Shown in pieces: positions 39,036-50,675 of a stretch of 64,000 nucleotides of DNA. The translations under genes and the position numbers were made by a program. Source of the stretch: Istiophorus platypterus (taxonomy: Eukaryota > Chordata > Actinopteri > Istiophoriformes > Istiophoridae); NCBI GenBank assembly GCA_016859345.1, contig CM029114.1:15890001-15954000 (forward strand). Direction: 5' to 3'. Within the stretch, counting starts at the first letter, position 1. Each line of letters opens with the position of its first letter. The notes under the pieces are model-generated. The model was not told the origin of the DNA, did not search any database, and saw only the letters and a list, made by a program, of their open reading frames with translations.

Positions 39036-39998
39036 GTGTGTTTTAGTTTGCTGTTCCTTATTTGACATCCTCTTATTGCGCTCCAAAGACTGTTCTTTGT
39101 CAGCACAATTTCTCAACACTTCCAAATGTTTTTCTGCTTAGGGAACGTTAATGTTTCCTCAAAGTGTCAGTAAGTAGTAATCTTAGTGTTAGATGATGTC
39201 AGTTATAAAAGTGCAATACTATTAGTGTAGAATTATGATATGGATGGAAAATGGATGGGAATGGACTTTTTAACTTAATTTTTGAATATTGATTTTTAAC
39301 AATAATATGCACATAAATCATGTGCCCATATGTTCATAAATCAATGTAACAAATGTGTCACCACATATTATATGAGCTGAATAGCCAAAGCGAAACCCCC
39401 TGTTGTTGTTTGTGCTTTCCACCAGGATGACAGATTGATAATGGTACTTTTGACAAGGGAGCCATAAACAGCACCAGTTTAAAAAAAAAAAATAGTGGGT
39501 GATGTGACACCCTGAAGCTGGAGAAAACCGTTCACTGACATTACTGTAACAATCCAAGCCCTGGAAAAAAAAAAGAAATAAAAAAACTGCTTTAATTGTC
39601 ATACAATGAACTGTCAGCTTTTTCCTGGGCAGCAGATCCTGGGAGGATTGTTGCACATGAAATGTACATGTACTTGATGTGTTCATGCATACTTTATTTA
39701 GTGCGCAAGCGATCAAGTGGATGCGTTAAAGCATTAGCAACAGACTGATGTAACAACAACATTGGAAGGTGTGTGGTTATGTGTGAGGAAGGTCAGGGTG
39801 GATGTGGGATGTGGTTAGAGATGGGGTTTGGCACGATGGGAGATTGTATAAGTGAAAAGTTGGGGGGCAAATTGCAGCTGTGTGATGGGGCTTGTGTCTC
39901 TTTGCCTGCATGCTTGGCTCTATCAAGTGGGCAGGAAACGCCTACAGTTAGTGCTGTCTCATTGACGGCCAACGAGTTTCCTGGAAGAGGGTGGTGGT

Positions 39999-40026
39999 GT
40001 ATGTACGTGTCTATGTGTGTGTGTAT

Positions 40027-40066
<40 letters not shown>
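39999..40066 (+). repeat. (TG)n microsatellite
   Basis: TG-rich tract with TATG and GGTG interruptions, then about 20 pure units. Confidence 0.95.
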
Positions 40067-40070
<4 letters not shown>

Positions 40071-40839
40071 TTGGTTGCCTGGTTTCTGGACATGTGGAGT
40101 GCCAACTGCTGTATGGAAGAAGGGAGTGGGGAAAAACAGCAAGAGAAAACAGCCACCAGGATGCTCTGGGAACCCCTATACACCCGGTTTCGGGACCACA
40201 CAACAGGAAGAGCTGCTTTCACAACACTGCTACGGCTGCTTCTGCCTGCTCTGTTGTGCCAGGCTGGTCTGTCCCCTCCCTGCTTTGCTCTGAAACCACA
40301 GAGGGGATTACAGACGGAGGCAGGGGTCACACAATTTAAATGAGCACTGCAGTGTTTTGCGACTGCACACCATAAAGTTTTTGCCAGTTTTTTGTAGCAG
40401 CACAATCGACAAACTCTTGCAAAAGGCCTCTCGGTTTCTTGTGTGTCTGCGTGTCTGATGTAATACAGGGTAAACTAATTAACAGATTTTTTTTTTCACA
40501 GCAGAAAAAGCACGGGTGTAATTAATGGCATTAAAAATGGCCACATTCCAGTTAGCTGAGGGTACCAGGGTCCTGGTACTGTGCATACAGCCTCACTGCT
40601 GTCGTTCACGGGGACTCTTGATAGACCTAAGCCTTGACTAAAGCAGCTATAATCTATATTTTTACAATAACAATGTACAGAATAACAATATAAAATCAAT
40701 GTGACAACCTACAGAGAATTATGATCTGAATCTACAGCTACTCTCAGTTTACTGAGCTTTGTAAGTACCTGTTTAGCTGTCCGGCCCGCAACTTTTCACT
40801 CTTTGGCTGCAGCAAGCAGTTGTTTTCAGCAACAAGAAC

Positions 40840-41165
40840 TACCACCTCCCAAATGGCAAGCAGATGCAGGTAGCGATTTAATGGAGCATTTAGCAGCTAA
40901 AGAGCCAAATATTTCTCTCAGGAGTTGGTAGGGCCCAGAACTGAACAAAAACAAAGTGCAAATTGGACCTAAATTTGCCTTGCACCCAGAGATACTATTC
41001 AAAATAAATGCTAATATTGCTCCATAACTGCTGGGCGTGTAAATAAGCACCTGTTTGCTTACACGTTAATTATATAACCCTAAAATGTGATGACATGTCA
41101 GTTGTGTGTCTACAAATTGATTCTGCTGCCTCCAAGAGACCAAACAAAATCAGCTATTACAGGCT
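40840..41165 (+). repeat. Dispersed repeat, copy 2
   Basis: Matches the block at 18485-18805 in order and orientation; see that entry for the shared phrases. Noncoding. Confidence 0.65.
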
Positions 41166-42762
41166 TAATGAAATTTACTTCACATATGCTCTTCCCGCTA
41201 CGATATCTTCTTTGAAAAAGGTCAAGGTCAAGTACGGTCAAACTGAGAGTTTTGCCTTGATTGTGGATGCAAACTCAACTACTGGACTGTTGTACAGTCT
41301 TTATTAATTTTGCAAAAACAGCCAGTGTAGCGGCTTTAAAGGAATTACCTCTAGCTAGTAACGCATGAACCTACCATGTGAGTCGGACTGAGTCTGCATT
41401 TGTACTTCAGCTCAGACACCAATACATCTGAAAACCCACCATGAACTCAACATTCGTCAGGTGGAGTTATACAGCCTTGGGAAGGGTCACATTTGCATCT
41501 ACTAGCATCTTTGTGTGAACTTTACATGCAATCATGCCACCTCTAAAATTTGCTCCATGTTCTCCTCATATCTTCAAACTCATCATGTCCAATAATTTAA
41601 TGAATTTAATAATAATTTAATTATGTGAGATCATCCACCTTTTATTCCTATAGATATTTTAACTATCTATTCAGTGTGAAAATGGATGGAACTCCTTATT
41701 TTTGGAGTGATCCTGCCCACGCTCCCTTTTTAACCCTTATCGTTATCTCTTAAGATTAAGTCACCGAAATCAATGAACCATCACTTTTTGCCTAAATTTA
41801 TCTCCCCTGCTGGTTTAGAGAAAAATGAAAGTTGTTCTCATATGTTGTTGTTTTTTGATCTGCAGTATTTTAGATTAAATATTATACAGTGATGCACAAT
41901 ATTGGTCAAAATGAAACTTTCTGATGTTAGTTGGGGTGTTAACCCTCTCTCTCACTTCTGATACAAGAGGCCAAGCAGGGTGATGATGGCCAGCCTGGAA
42001 CTTAGAGATAATGACCCTGCCTCCACCCCTTCAATTCCAATCCTCTGTTGTGCCCCTCTCACCATCAGAGTTACACCCACATGCACACAGAATTACCAGT
42101 AGCTCTATTTTGCCATTCACGTTCAGACTAAAGCTGAACAATATCCTGAGGTGTGGTAATGCTAGAAGGTTCTTGGCCTTAATGTCAATTGAGCTTTCTG
42201 ACAGTGAGGATGCCAAACTAGTCAATTTAGACTGAGAATATAAATATGTAAAATATGCAAATATGTAAGACCAATATTTCATATTCGTAAAACAGATCAT
42301 ACTTGTAACCAAATGTGTGTTGAAACTTTTTGTGTTAAATTGTGAAGACAAAAACTTTCAATACAGACATAAAAGCAATAATTTTACATTGAATGTTTTT
42401 AAGTACTAGGCACGAAGATTAAAGTGTGAGAGAAAGTGCTGAGTTACAGATGTATGGTACAGCATGAATATAACATATCATGATGAAAGACACATGAAAA
42501 TTAGATTTGAATTTACCTTGAATTACTGCTTAAATTAAGTAATGGGCAGGAAATAATACATTGCTGGTTAAAGAGATTGCAAAAATAAGAATTTCAATAT
42601 TATCTTCTTAGAAAATATGACAAAACATCTTACAAACTGTATACAAGATAAGCACCTACATACTTTTCATATAATCTGTTTAGCCAACTTAAACAGATTA
42701 CATTTTGCCCAACTCTAGACATTTGTTTTAATATATATTGCTAGGTCAGCCAAAATATCAGC

Positions 42763-42768
42763 TTTATT
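42763..42768 (-). terminator. Possible poly(A) signal of the GIMAP-like gene
   Basis: AATAAA on the minus strand, about 335 bases past the stop codon at 43101. No other candidate lies closer. Confidence 0.45.
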
Positions 42769-43100
42769 TAGTGTAGGTGATACTCATCCTTTTAAGAAAA
42801 GGTCACAAATATCCTCCTCTGTTAACAAGTGGAATGAAGCCAATGCAAATACTGGCATAAAACTAAAGTAGCGAATCATCTCAAGATGTGTGTTTATAAA
42901 ATAACTTTGACATTAGTATTTTCAAATGAACCTTTTCAATTGCATTTCTGTGAAGAAAGATATATCACCAAGTTGTCAAAGTAAGTGTAAAAAATATTTA
43001 CCAGTGTGTTCGAATGATACATGTAGATGGTATTAATTCACAACAAATAAATGTTTTTACATTTGGTTATACTCTCTATAAACACGCATCGTTCAGTCCT

Positions 43101-46100
43101 TCATTCAGCTTTCAGTACTTTCTCTCCTTGTTTTACCAGTGTGTCCACGCTATCGTTCACTGTCCTCTCCATTTTTTTTGCAGCTTCATTGGTCTTTTCT
43201 AACATGTTTCTGTTGCTGAGTTTTCGTCTGCCCATTTCAGTTACCGCTGATCCAGCCGCTGCACCGACAGCTCCGCCGATGACACCCCCCAAAAACACAC
43301 CAAGCAGCAGACCCAGCAGTGCACCTACGATGACTATCTTGGGCACCTGTTTAGCAGTAGTTATCATTTTCTCCCACCCTGAGCTCTCAGTAACCATTTT
43401 GGCCCCTGCTTTGGCCCCAGAGCCCAGCTTCTCCCACACCGGACTCTGTACCACCTTCTTTGCACCAGCACCAATTCCAGCTCCAACTCGCATAGAACTG
43501 TCAGCCATCAGTTTAGCTCCAGTTCTGGTCCCAGATCCTACTTTTCCCCACACAGGATTCTGTGCCAAATTCTTTGCCCCAGTTCCAATCCCAGCCCCGA
43601 CAAGCATGGATCTCTCTACAACTAGTCTGGTCCCTGAACCAACTTTTTCCCACATGGGACTTCCTGCTGCTGCTTTTGCTCCAGATCCCACCCATGCAGT
43701 ACCATCCACCACCACCTTGGGAACTCTGTCTCCTACCAGTTTAGAAACATGTCCAGCACTAGCTCCCACCTTCCCCCACATTGAACTATCAACCACCCTC
43801 TTCTGGACGTTTTGTGCTCCACTGCCAACTGCTCCCCACACTGAACTACTTTTCACCTTCTTTGCTCCCTCACCAACCCACTCAGAGCTATCTGCCAACA
43901 GTCTGGGTAACATTTTTGCACTAGACTCCATTTTCTCCTTAATAGAACGAAGAAATGAAGGGGACAAACTCGAAAGTGTAATAGGAGGAAGGCTCTCGAT
44001 ATTCATGGTGCTTACACTCATCTCTGCCTCATCCCTTGTTTTCTCAATCTCATCTTCTCTCACTTCCTCTTCTATCTCGGCCACAGGCTGCATGTAGGGA
44101 TAGTATGCACGCCTCTCAGAGCTGCACTGTCCACTGTCTCCTAGTTTTTCTTCCTCTAACCCTTTGCCTCTTTTCTCCCTTGCTATCTCTACCTGTCTCT
44201 GCCTCACTCGGTTCTCTGCCTCCTGAAAAGCAGGACAAGAATAATACTGTCCTCCAGCCTCCTTCACTGTCTGCTCCACCTTCTCTAGCAGCTCCACCAC
44301 ATTCTTTGTCTCGTTCCCACCTCCTCCACTCTCCATAACATGAAACTTGTCCCGACATTTCTCCACAACGTTTAACAAATCCCCACGCTGAGTGGCAATG
44401 TATGCCTCCATGCTCTTGTTTCCTGCCTTCCCACTTGCCCTCAGTTTATCTGCGTACGTAAAGAGGACCAGAGTGTGTCTCTGGACTGCTTCTGGGCCAA
44501 AAATAGTTTCGAGGGCCCTGAGTGCCTGGAGCTCCATCTTCGCGGGTTGGTCTAAGGGGATGCACAAGAGGAAGGCATGAGGGCCAGGACTGGACAAAGC
44601 AACGCAGGAGGAGATCTGGGCTCGCACCTCATCTGGAGTATGCTCTGAATTGAACCAGTCTGGGGTATCCACCACTGCCACCTGCAGGTGAGGGAAGAGA
44701 CACATACAGCAATGTAAAAACAAAGTCAAAACATGGGAATCTTGCCAGATTCTATTGTTTTATCACACAAAACAAGAAGAGGGTGTCAAAGATTAGGTTT
44801 TTGGGCTTTTGGCACATGGTGGGATCACTGAAAGGGAAAATGAAAACATGTGAACAAACAACAACTCAGTAACCTCTTAAAAACACTAACCCTTCTTCCT
44901 TCAACTATTGCTTTCTTTTTCTCACACTCCTGAGTGATGGGTGTGAGGCTGTCCTGGTATGACTCAAACGCCTCCCGCCCCAGAATGTTGTTGCCAGCTG
45001 CACTTTTCCCTGCTCCAGATCGCCCGAGCAGCACCAGACGCAGCTCCGGAGATGATGAGGAAGACGAGGAGTATGAGGAGGTTGAGGAAGATGAGGAGGA
45101 TGAGAGGAATGAGGAGGGAGAGGTGGTACAGGATGCTGAGGGGGGGGTGGAGGATATGGGGAATGAGGAAGGAGAGGCAGCAATGGCAGGCGAAGAGGGG
45201 GAGGGAGAGAAGACGGGCGAATGAGGAGAAGCAGCAGGAGACACCTCAGGGGATTTCTCTTCAAAGCTGTTGATTCTGTGATGAACTGAAAACAATCAGG
45301 TGAAATCCCGACTTTAATGTGGAGACGATGGCAATTATTTTAAACATCAAACATCAAACATCATATAGGTGAATTGTCAAGTGATGTAATATGAGCCAGT
45401 GACGTCCGGTGACTTACGAGTAGTGATCATTTTTGGAGCTGATTTAACCTCAGACACTTGTGAGAGTATAGCTCCATCTACAGAGGAAAAATGGTAACTA
45501 TGAGTTGTACACATCTGCCTCTCATGTTCTGCATTTTTATTTCATATTGTGATATAGAACCAAAATGGACCAGAAAGTTGTATCCATTGGCATTTACCTG
45601 CACTCAGTCTGAAACTGGGCGTCTTCCTCACATGGCTGTCATCATGTGGCTCTGAATGTGACTGTCGCTCTGGTGGTGGAGTTGAATGATGCCCATTAGG
45701 CACCTCAACTACACCCACTCTTCCCTCCATCTCATCTTTCTCTTCTCTTTTCATCGTCTCTTCTCCTCTATCGATACTCCTCTGTGCTTCTGTGCTCATG
45801 ATGCTTGTTGACGTGACCATCTCTAATTTATCTTTCTTTTGAGCTCTGTAACTTTCCAGGAGTTCCTTTTTTTTCTCTTTAATTTGTTTCTCCAGCTCTC
45901 TCTTCTGGACTGTTTTCATGTGGTAAAACCCATTTTGATGCACCATATTGTCCACCTGTTATATAAATAACAAACAATGACTGACATATTGTATGTCATT
46001 GAAATGTCACAATTTCTAAATCCGACATTGTGGGATGAATCCGCATGTCAGTCAAAGTTACAGTGTTATTAACCCAAACATTGACACCCAAACCAGTCCT

Positions 46101-47605
46101 GACAGGAGGCCGGTCCTGACTAGTCACCCTGGCTGGGTGTGATTGTATGAGCATGAAACGGGGTGTTGCTGGGAAAACTGCAGCATGCAAAGATGAAAAC
46201 AATCAGAACAACTCACACATGCAGTATGCAATAAAAATGAATTGCGTAAATGCGCTAAACAGAATCACAGAATCCACTGTACCAAAATTCCAAGTGTTTT
46301 TCGGTACACACCAAAACTGGCAAGATTGTGAGATGAGTCGTTCTTGTCCTGTCTTACCTTCTCCAGCAGCTGACGGACCTGCTCCCTGTCCTGCCGCTGA
46401 CGATTATTGATGACATGGCACCTCCCCCCACAGCGCTCGATTATCTGCCTCAGCCCTGGGTGTTCTCGCTGCAGGTATTCCTATGGGAATAAGTTTGGCT
46501 TGTGTGAATTCAGACTTGCAAAGGTTTGCCTCTCTCCTGCTTTAAAAACAAGTAGCTGATTTGTCTGAATTGGATGAAATAAATGGTGAGGAAATACTGC
46601 AAAGATGTCTGGAGGAGAAGCTACAGTCAGTTTGAATTGCATCCCAATCAAAATCATTGGTTAAAATAAGTTAGGACAGCACACTGACAAAAACGGGGCC
46701 AATAATGTGCTGTATTTGTAGTGCACTGATCCAGCACTAAGATTAACTACAAGGTAAATTTCTGCCCTACTTTTCAAATATTGCACAATACCAAAGCATA
46801 TACAAAAGTTTGGATATACCAGAATAGAATACCTCCAATGTTCTTCCCATCAAGTAGTCCCCGCAGGTAAGCAGCACCAGGGTGTGGTCCAGTGACTCCT
46901 CCCCAAACACATCCTCCAGCTCGGCAGGCACACGACCCTCCATCTGGGAACACCAGGGAACGGGGGGGAGGAAAATTTGAATTCATTATCTGGACTTTCA
47001 TCGATAAATTCAATTCAAACTCTATACACCATGATAAAAAAATTCAGATTGTATACTGGCTAAATTTTGTTCATTGTAGTCTGCTCAGGTCATTTCATCA
47101 TCAAAAGGAAACAAACATTAATTGAATACATAATGGCAAAAACAGGAATGTGACTTTGAAAATGACCACATTGGTTTTTTTTTTTTGTTATTTTCCTTCT
47201 GTTCCAGATGTCATCAGTAATTACAGGGGATGAAATAAAGAAAACATAAAAGATGCAAAGACTAAAACAAACCTCTGTGAACTGGCTAACTGGCACCAGA
47301 AGCAAAATACCATGTGGACCTGGTGCTGCTAGAGTCATTGCTCGCTCTGTCTCCTTCCTGACACTGTCCTCCATCTTGCCTCCGCTCCAGTACCATCTTG
47401 GCGCCTCCACCAGAGTCACATTCCTGCCCTCAGAGAAGCCCTGTCGCAGTTGGCAGCTTCTGGAGGTGATGGGAGAGATGGGGGACAGTTGGCCCAGGAT
47501 AGTGTCTGCTGATGCTGTCTTTCCACATCCAAGGTTCCCCAAAAGAACAAGCCTCAGCTCTGGGGGTGAGGACCCGTGGTCCCTCACTCTGAAGTCTTCA
47601 CTCAT
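43101..47605 (-). CDS. Double-domain GIMAP/AIG1-family GTPase with repeat and glycine-zipper tail
   Basis: Seven coding exons on the minus strand: 47605-47273, 46943-46833, 46480-46358, 45955-45598, 45477-45418, 45285-44891 and 44681-43101. All have GT-AG borders and compatible phases, giving 986 residues. Domain 1 (about 16-195) has a P-loop GNLGCGKT at 23-30, but the DTPG position reads EAPR and the fourth motif TCGD. A charged, probably coiled-coil linker follows, then a Ser/Pro tract (about 340-408). Domain 2 (about 408-600) has a normal P-loop GRSGAGKS (416-423), DTPD (465-468), the GIMAP-specific box with LSSPGPHAFLLCIPL (489-503) and TYAD (535-538). Residues 723-908 form Trp/Gly repeats, 909-940 a glycine-zipper hydrophobic segment, and 941-986 a charged helix. 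GIMAPs are GTP-binding proteins of immune cells, often anchored to organelle membranes by C-terminal hydrophobic segments. GIMAP8 also has multiple G domains, but I know no mammalian member with this tail. Gene naming is not attempted. Confidence 0.88.
43338..43895 (-). repeat. Region coding the degenerate Trp/Gly protein repeats
   Basis: Residues 723-908 of the GIMAP-like protein hold about eight or nine units of 17-21 residues. The pattern is Ser-Pro/Ser-Val/Met-Trp-Gly/Glu-Lys-Val-Gly-Ser-Gly, then Ala/Thr-Lys/Arg and a short hydrophobic run. Examples are SSMWGKVGASAG, SPMWEKVGSGTR, NPVWGKVGSGTR and SPVWEKLGSGAK. Alternating units replace the Trp part with RVGAGIGAGAKK-type sequence. Confidence 0.85.
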
Positions 47606-48182
47606 AGCTGAGAATAGACAAAAAGATAAGGAGGAGCTAAGATGTGCCAATTCGGTACCAAAAATTACGCTCCCTATTTGGTAGGAAGCTACCGCCTATG
47701 AAGATTATTAGAAGCTAAAACTGCATGCAAATAGAACTAGAAAAACTGAGAACTGAACAGGCTAAGTAATAAACACATGAATGCTTTCAAGACTCCAATG
47801 TCTGTTTCATCTCTGACTATATGATGCCTTTGTTCTCTGTCTTGAGACAGTGCGCCTGTGCCTGTGTCCCAGAGTTAAAACATCAGTCTGTTATTTAGGT
47901 TCCTTACTTACTTTTCCACCTATACACTCCATCCTCTCATCTGTTGTGCATGGGTGAAAAAGAACCATACTAAGGGATAATGGCTGTACTTTCACTTAGT
48001 AAAGCTCCCATGTCACTGGAACCATTCTTCTGACTGCATCCCCATTTTCTCAGTGTTCATTATATGCCACACCTTGCCAGTCCTGTCCAACTACATTCTA
48101 ACTGGACTTTTGTAATTGGAGTAAATATGCAAACATGTAGAAAACATATCCACCAACAAATGCACACTAAAAATAATGCCCC

Positions 48183-48222
48183 AACATATGGCATTTCAAG
48201 TTCACTTGAAATGCCATATGTT
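48183..48222. repeat. Perfect hairpin, 19-bp arms, 2-base spacer
   Basis: Left arm 48183-48201 (AACATATGGCATTTCAAGT), spacer TC, right arm 48204-48222, its exact reverse complement. It lies inside the putative first intron of the GIMAP-like gene. Confidence 0.95.
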
Positions 48223-48592
48223 TCAAGACACCACAGAGTTGTGCAGTGTTTCATAAAGCCTGCTTTTGAGGTGAAACTCGAACTTGACATTAAACTAATA
48301 CTGATAGTAAAGGGTATTTTTTGTTGTAGTATTTTCAAAGTTGACGCAACACTGACAACCATTTGCTCCGACCTACACAGAGCTGGTATAAATACACTAC
48401 AGTGCACATTACACACGAGTAAAAATTCTTGACAAATATTCTTGACAATTCTTGACAAATATTAACAATATACCTAGATACCTAATACCTAGAAAACTTG
48501 AACAATGATTATAATCAATAATTTGCTACCACAGTTAACTACCACTTACTAGTAAATAGATTCATTATATAAACTATATCAAATATACTTAC

Positions 48593-48720
48593 TAAGCCGT
48601 GTGAGGTCTTTGATGCGGTGTTCATGTGTTGTCTTCTCTGAGTGCTGAACTTGTTCAGTTCACTAGACTATGTCTCTCATCCAGAAAACATCAGTACATG
48701 TGGGCTCTCGGTCGACTACT
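48593..48720 (-). other. Putative noncoding first exon of the GIMAP-like gene
   Basis: On the minus strand a consensus donor GTAAGT follows 48593. The next acceptor, a CT-rich tract ending TCTATTCTCAG, lies two bases before the ATG at 47605. Joined, they would create a 12-codon upstream frame whose stop overlaps the main start. The 5' end of the exon is not determined. Confidence 0.45.
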
Positions 48721-50675
48721 GACAGCAGCCTGTGCAGGTGATGTTACAGGGAAGTACGTCCCACCACTCCCAATCCTGAACACTTGCACTCACTCGTAAG
48801 TTGTTTTTTTTTTTTTTTTTTTAATGCAAAACAGGTTTCTTTGTTTGCAGGCTGCTAAGCATTCCAAGATGGGGTGGAGGAGTGTATCTCAGGGCACATG
48901 GGAATCATTCTATCTTAGTTTTATCTACCACACCCATGAAGTGTCAAAACCCATTGGTTGTCAGTCAAATATGCTGTCCTTATGGTTTTATAATTGTTAA
49001 GGTTCATAGCTGGTAAAGGTCGCCTGTAAAGGCCTTGATACACCGCTAGTGCTGGAAGATGTATTCAGCTCCATTACTTTGGTAAAAGTACCAATACAGC
49101 AAAGTAAAAATACTCCATTACAAGTAAAAGTCCTAGAGATAAAAAGATAAATCCTACTTTGGTAAAACTATGTAAGTATTAGAAGCAAAATGTGGTTAAA
49201 ATAAAAGCACTGGTTTGGTCTCTCTGATTGATATGACATCATAAGATGATTAATACCAAAGCATAGGCATCAGTATGTAGGAGCATTTGCTGTTGTAGCT
49301 GCTCGAGTTGGAGCTAGTTTAAACTACTTTATATACAGTCTTAAGTAGAGGGACACCAGATGATTAATGGGAGAAGAAAGAAGAAAAGTGATAGTTCAAA
49401 TCTGTTTTCAGTCTTTGGATCTTGATTTTTGCAGAGATATTGGGTCATTTGAACATCTATTGAAATGAAACCATGTGAGAAGTCCATGGGGAAAGATCCC
49501 TATTTGGTAGAGCTGTTAAGAACTTGTAGGGATCTACAATAGTACCCTGCTTTTTTAAGACATCAGGAGCCCAACAGGTTGGAAACCACTGGTTTTTAAC
49601 AATTTTTGTATTTTAAAAGCTTGTTGTATTATCCATTGTGTAAAATCTTCATCTGAAATGTTACTAGTAACTAAAGCTGTGAAATAAAAACGGTGGAGTG
49701 GAAAGTACAATTTGCCTATTAAATGTAAGGGAAGAGAAGTATATAGTGGCATAAAATGGAAATACTCAAGGACAGTATCTCAAAACTGTACCTAAAGTAC
49801 AGTAATTAAGCAAATGTACTTAGTTACTTTCCACCACTGTATGTCAGAGTAGTCATCCCCAGGCAGGATTCAGAGCAGGTCCTGGACAGACATGACAAGT
49901 TTACAGTGTAAACAGAACCTTCTCTCTGCTTGTGTTGTGTGTCAGTGTCGGATGGGAACCCACTAAGTAGTTCCGTGCAATTTCATCCTACATTGAGGAC
50001 AAAACCCTTGAAGCCTCAGGTTTCAATTCCTCAGAGTCTGGGATTTTTGGATCATCTATGTAATGTTTTTAAGTCACAGGTGGAGAATTTATCAACAGTA
50101 CAAACCAGTGGCGAGTTTGCAATTTATAAAACCGTGCGGAATGGACATTAATCTGTCAGCATTATTACAGATCTGGAGGCACAATCACCTACAGCTTGAG
50201 CTCCTGATGAACAATAGCAGTTGCATCTAGAAAAAAATTCACTGGTATAAATTACAAATTAAATGCAAAAGGAATAAGATAATCCGTTAAGTGTTTTAAA
50301 ATGTAAAAACCATTAAATCACACAGGTTGCTCTCAGCTTACTGGAGGAACTTTTTGATGTGATGATCGCAAACGTAAATGGAAAATGAATGAATTAATGC
50401 CTTCGGCACCTCAGCTGTCTCCTGTTTTTTGTCGCTTTTCAAATGAAGAAAAGTTGCAGAATATAGTGTTCTCATACATATTTTAATTAACCAACCAATA
50501 CAAAAAAACAAACTGAAACATTCAAGTGAACTTAGATACTTGTAAGTAACACAAAATACAGTATAAAGTGTAAACAAATAGATTTAAATCTTATTTTCCA
50601 TTTGTAAACTAACCTAAAGTGTCTTTCAGCATGTCAGAATGTGCTGTGTATGGCCAATGGGGTCTTCCTCATCAC
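48721..50675. other. Intergenic region between the GIMAP-like and HMGXB4-like genes
   Basis: No gene is recognised. It holds a T tract (about 48807-48822) and a dispersed repeat (about 49040-49850). A minus-strand ATTAAA at 50482-50487 could serve the HMGXB4-like gene as a weak poly(A) signal. Confidence 0.45.
49040..49850. repeat. Nonautonomous dispersed repeat with inverted ends
   Basis: The ends are imperfect inverted repeats: AGTGCTGGAAGATGTATTCA at the left, and TTAGTTACTTTCCACCACTG at the right. Inside is AAAAATACTCCATTACAAGT followed by AAAAGTCCTAG, a phrase found in very many copies in teleost genomes. No protein is encoded, so it is likely a MITE-like DNA element; class uncertain. 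Confidence 0.65.

Larger units (their letters stand above)
39060..42760. other. Intergenic region between lyl1 and the GIMAP-like gene
   Basis: No gene seen. It holds a (TG)n microsatellite at about 39999-40066 and the second copy of a dispersed repeat at about 40840-41165. Long frames around 39.8-40.4 kb are products of the TG/CA repeat. Confidence 0.5.

Noticed and set aside
43051..44097. 348-codon plus-strand frame opposite the GIMAP-like last exon
   Set aside because: It is the antisense shadow of the GIMAP-like coding exon; the minus-strand frame carries the recognisable domains.
44934..45224. Glu-rich plus-strand frame opposite the Ser/Pro linker
   Set aside because: It is a shadow of the purine tract in the GIMAP-like exon.
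48060..48458. Overlapping 120-130-codon frames on both strands
   Set aside because: They arise partly from the 19-bp hairpin, which mirrors itself on both strands; no domain or splice support.
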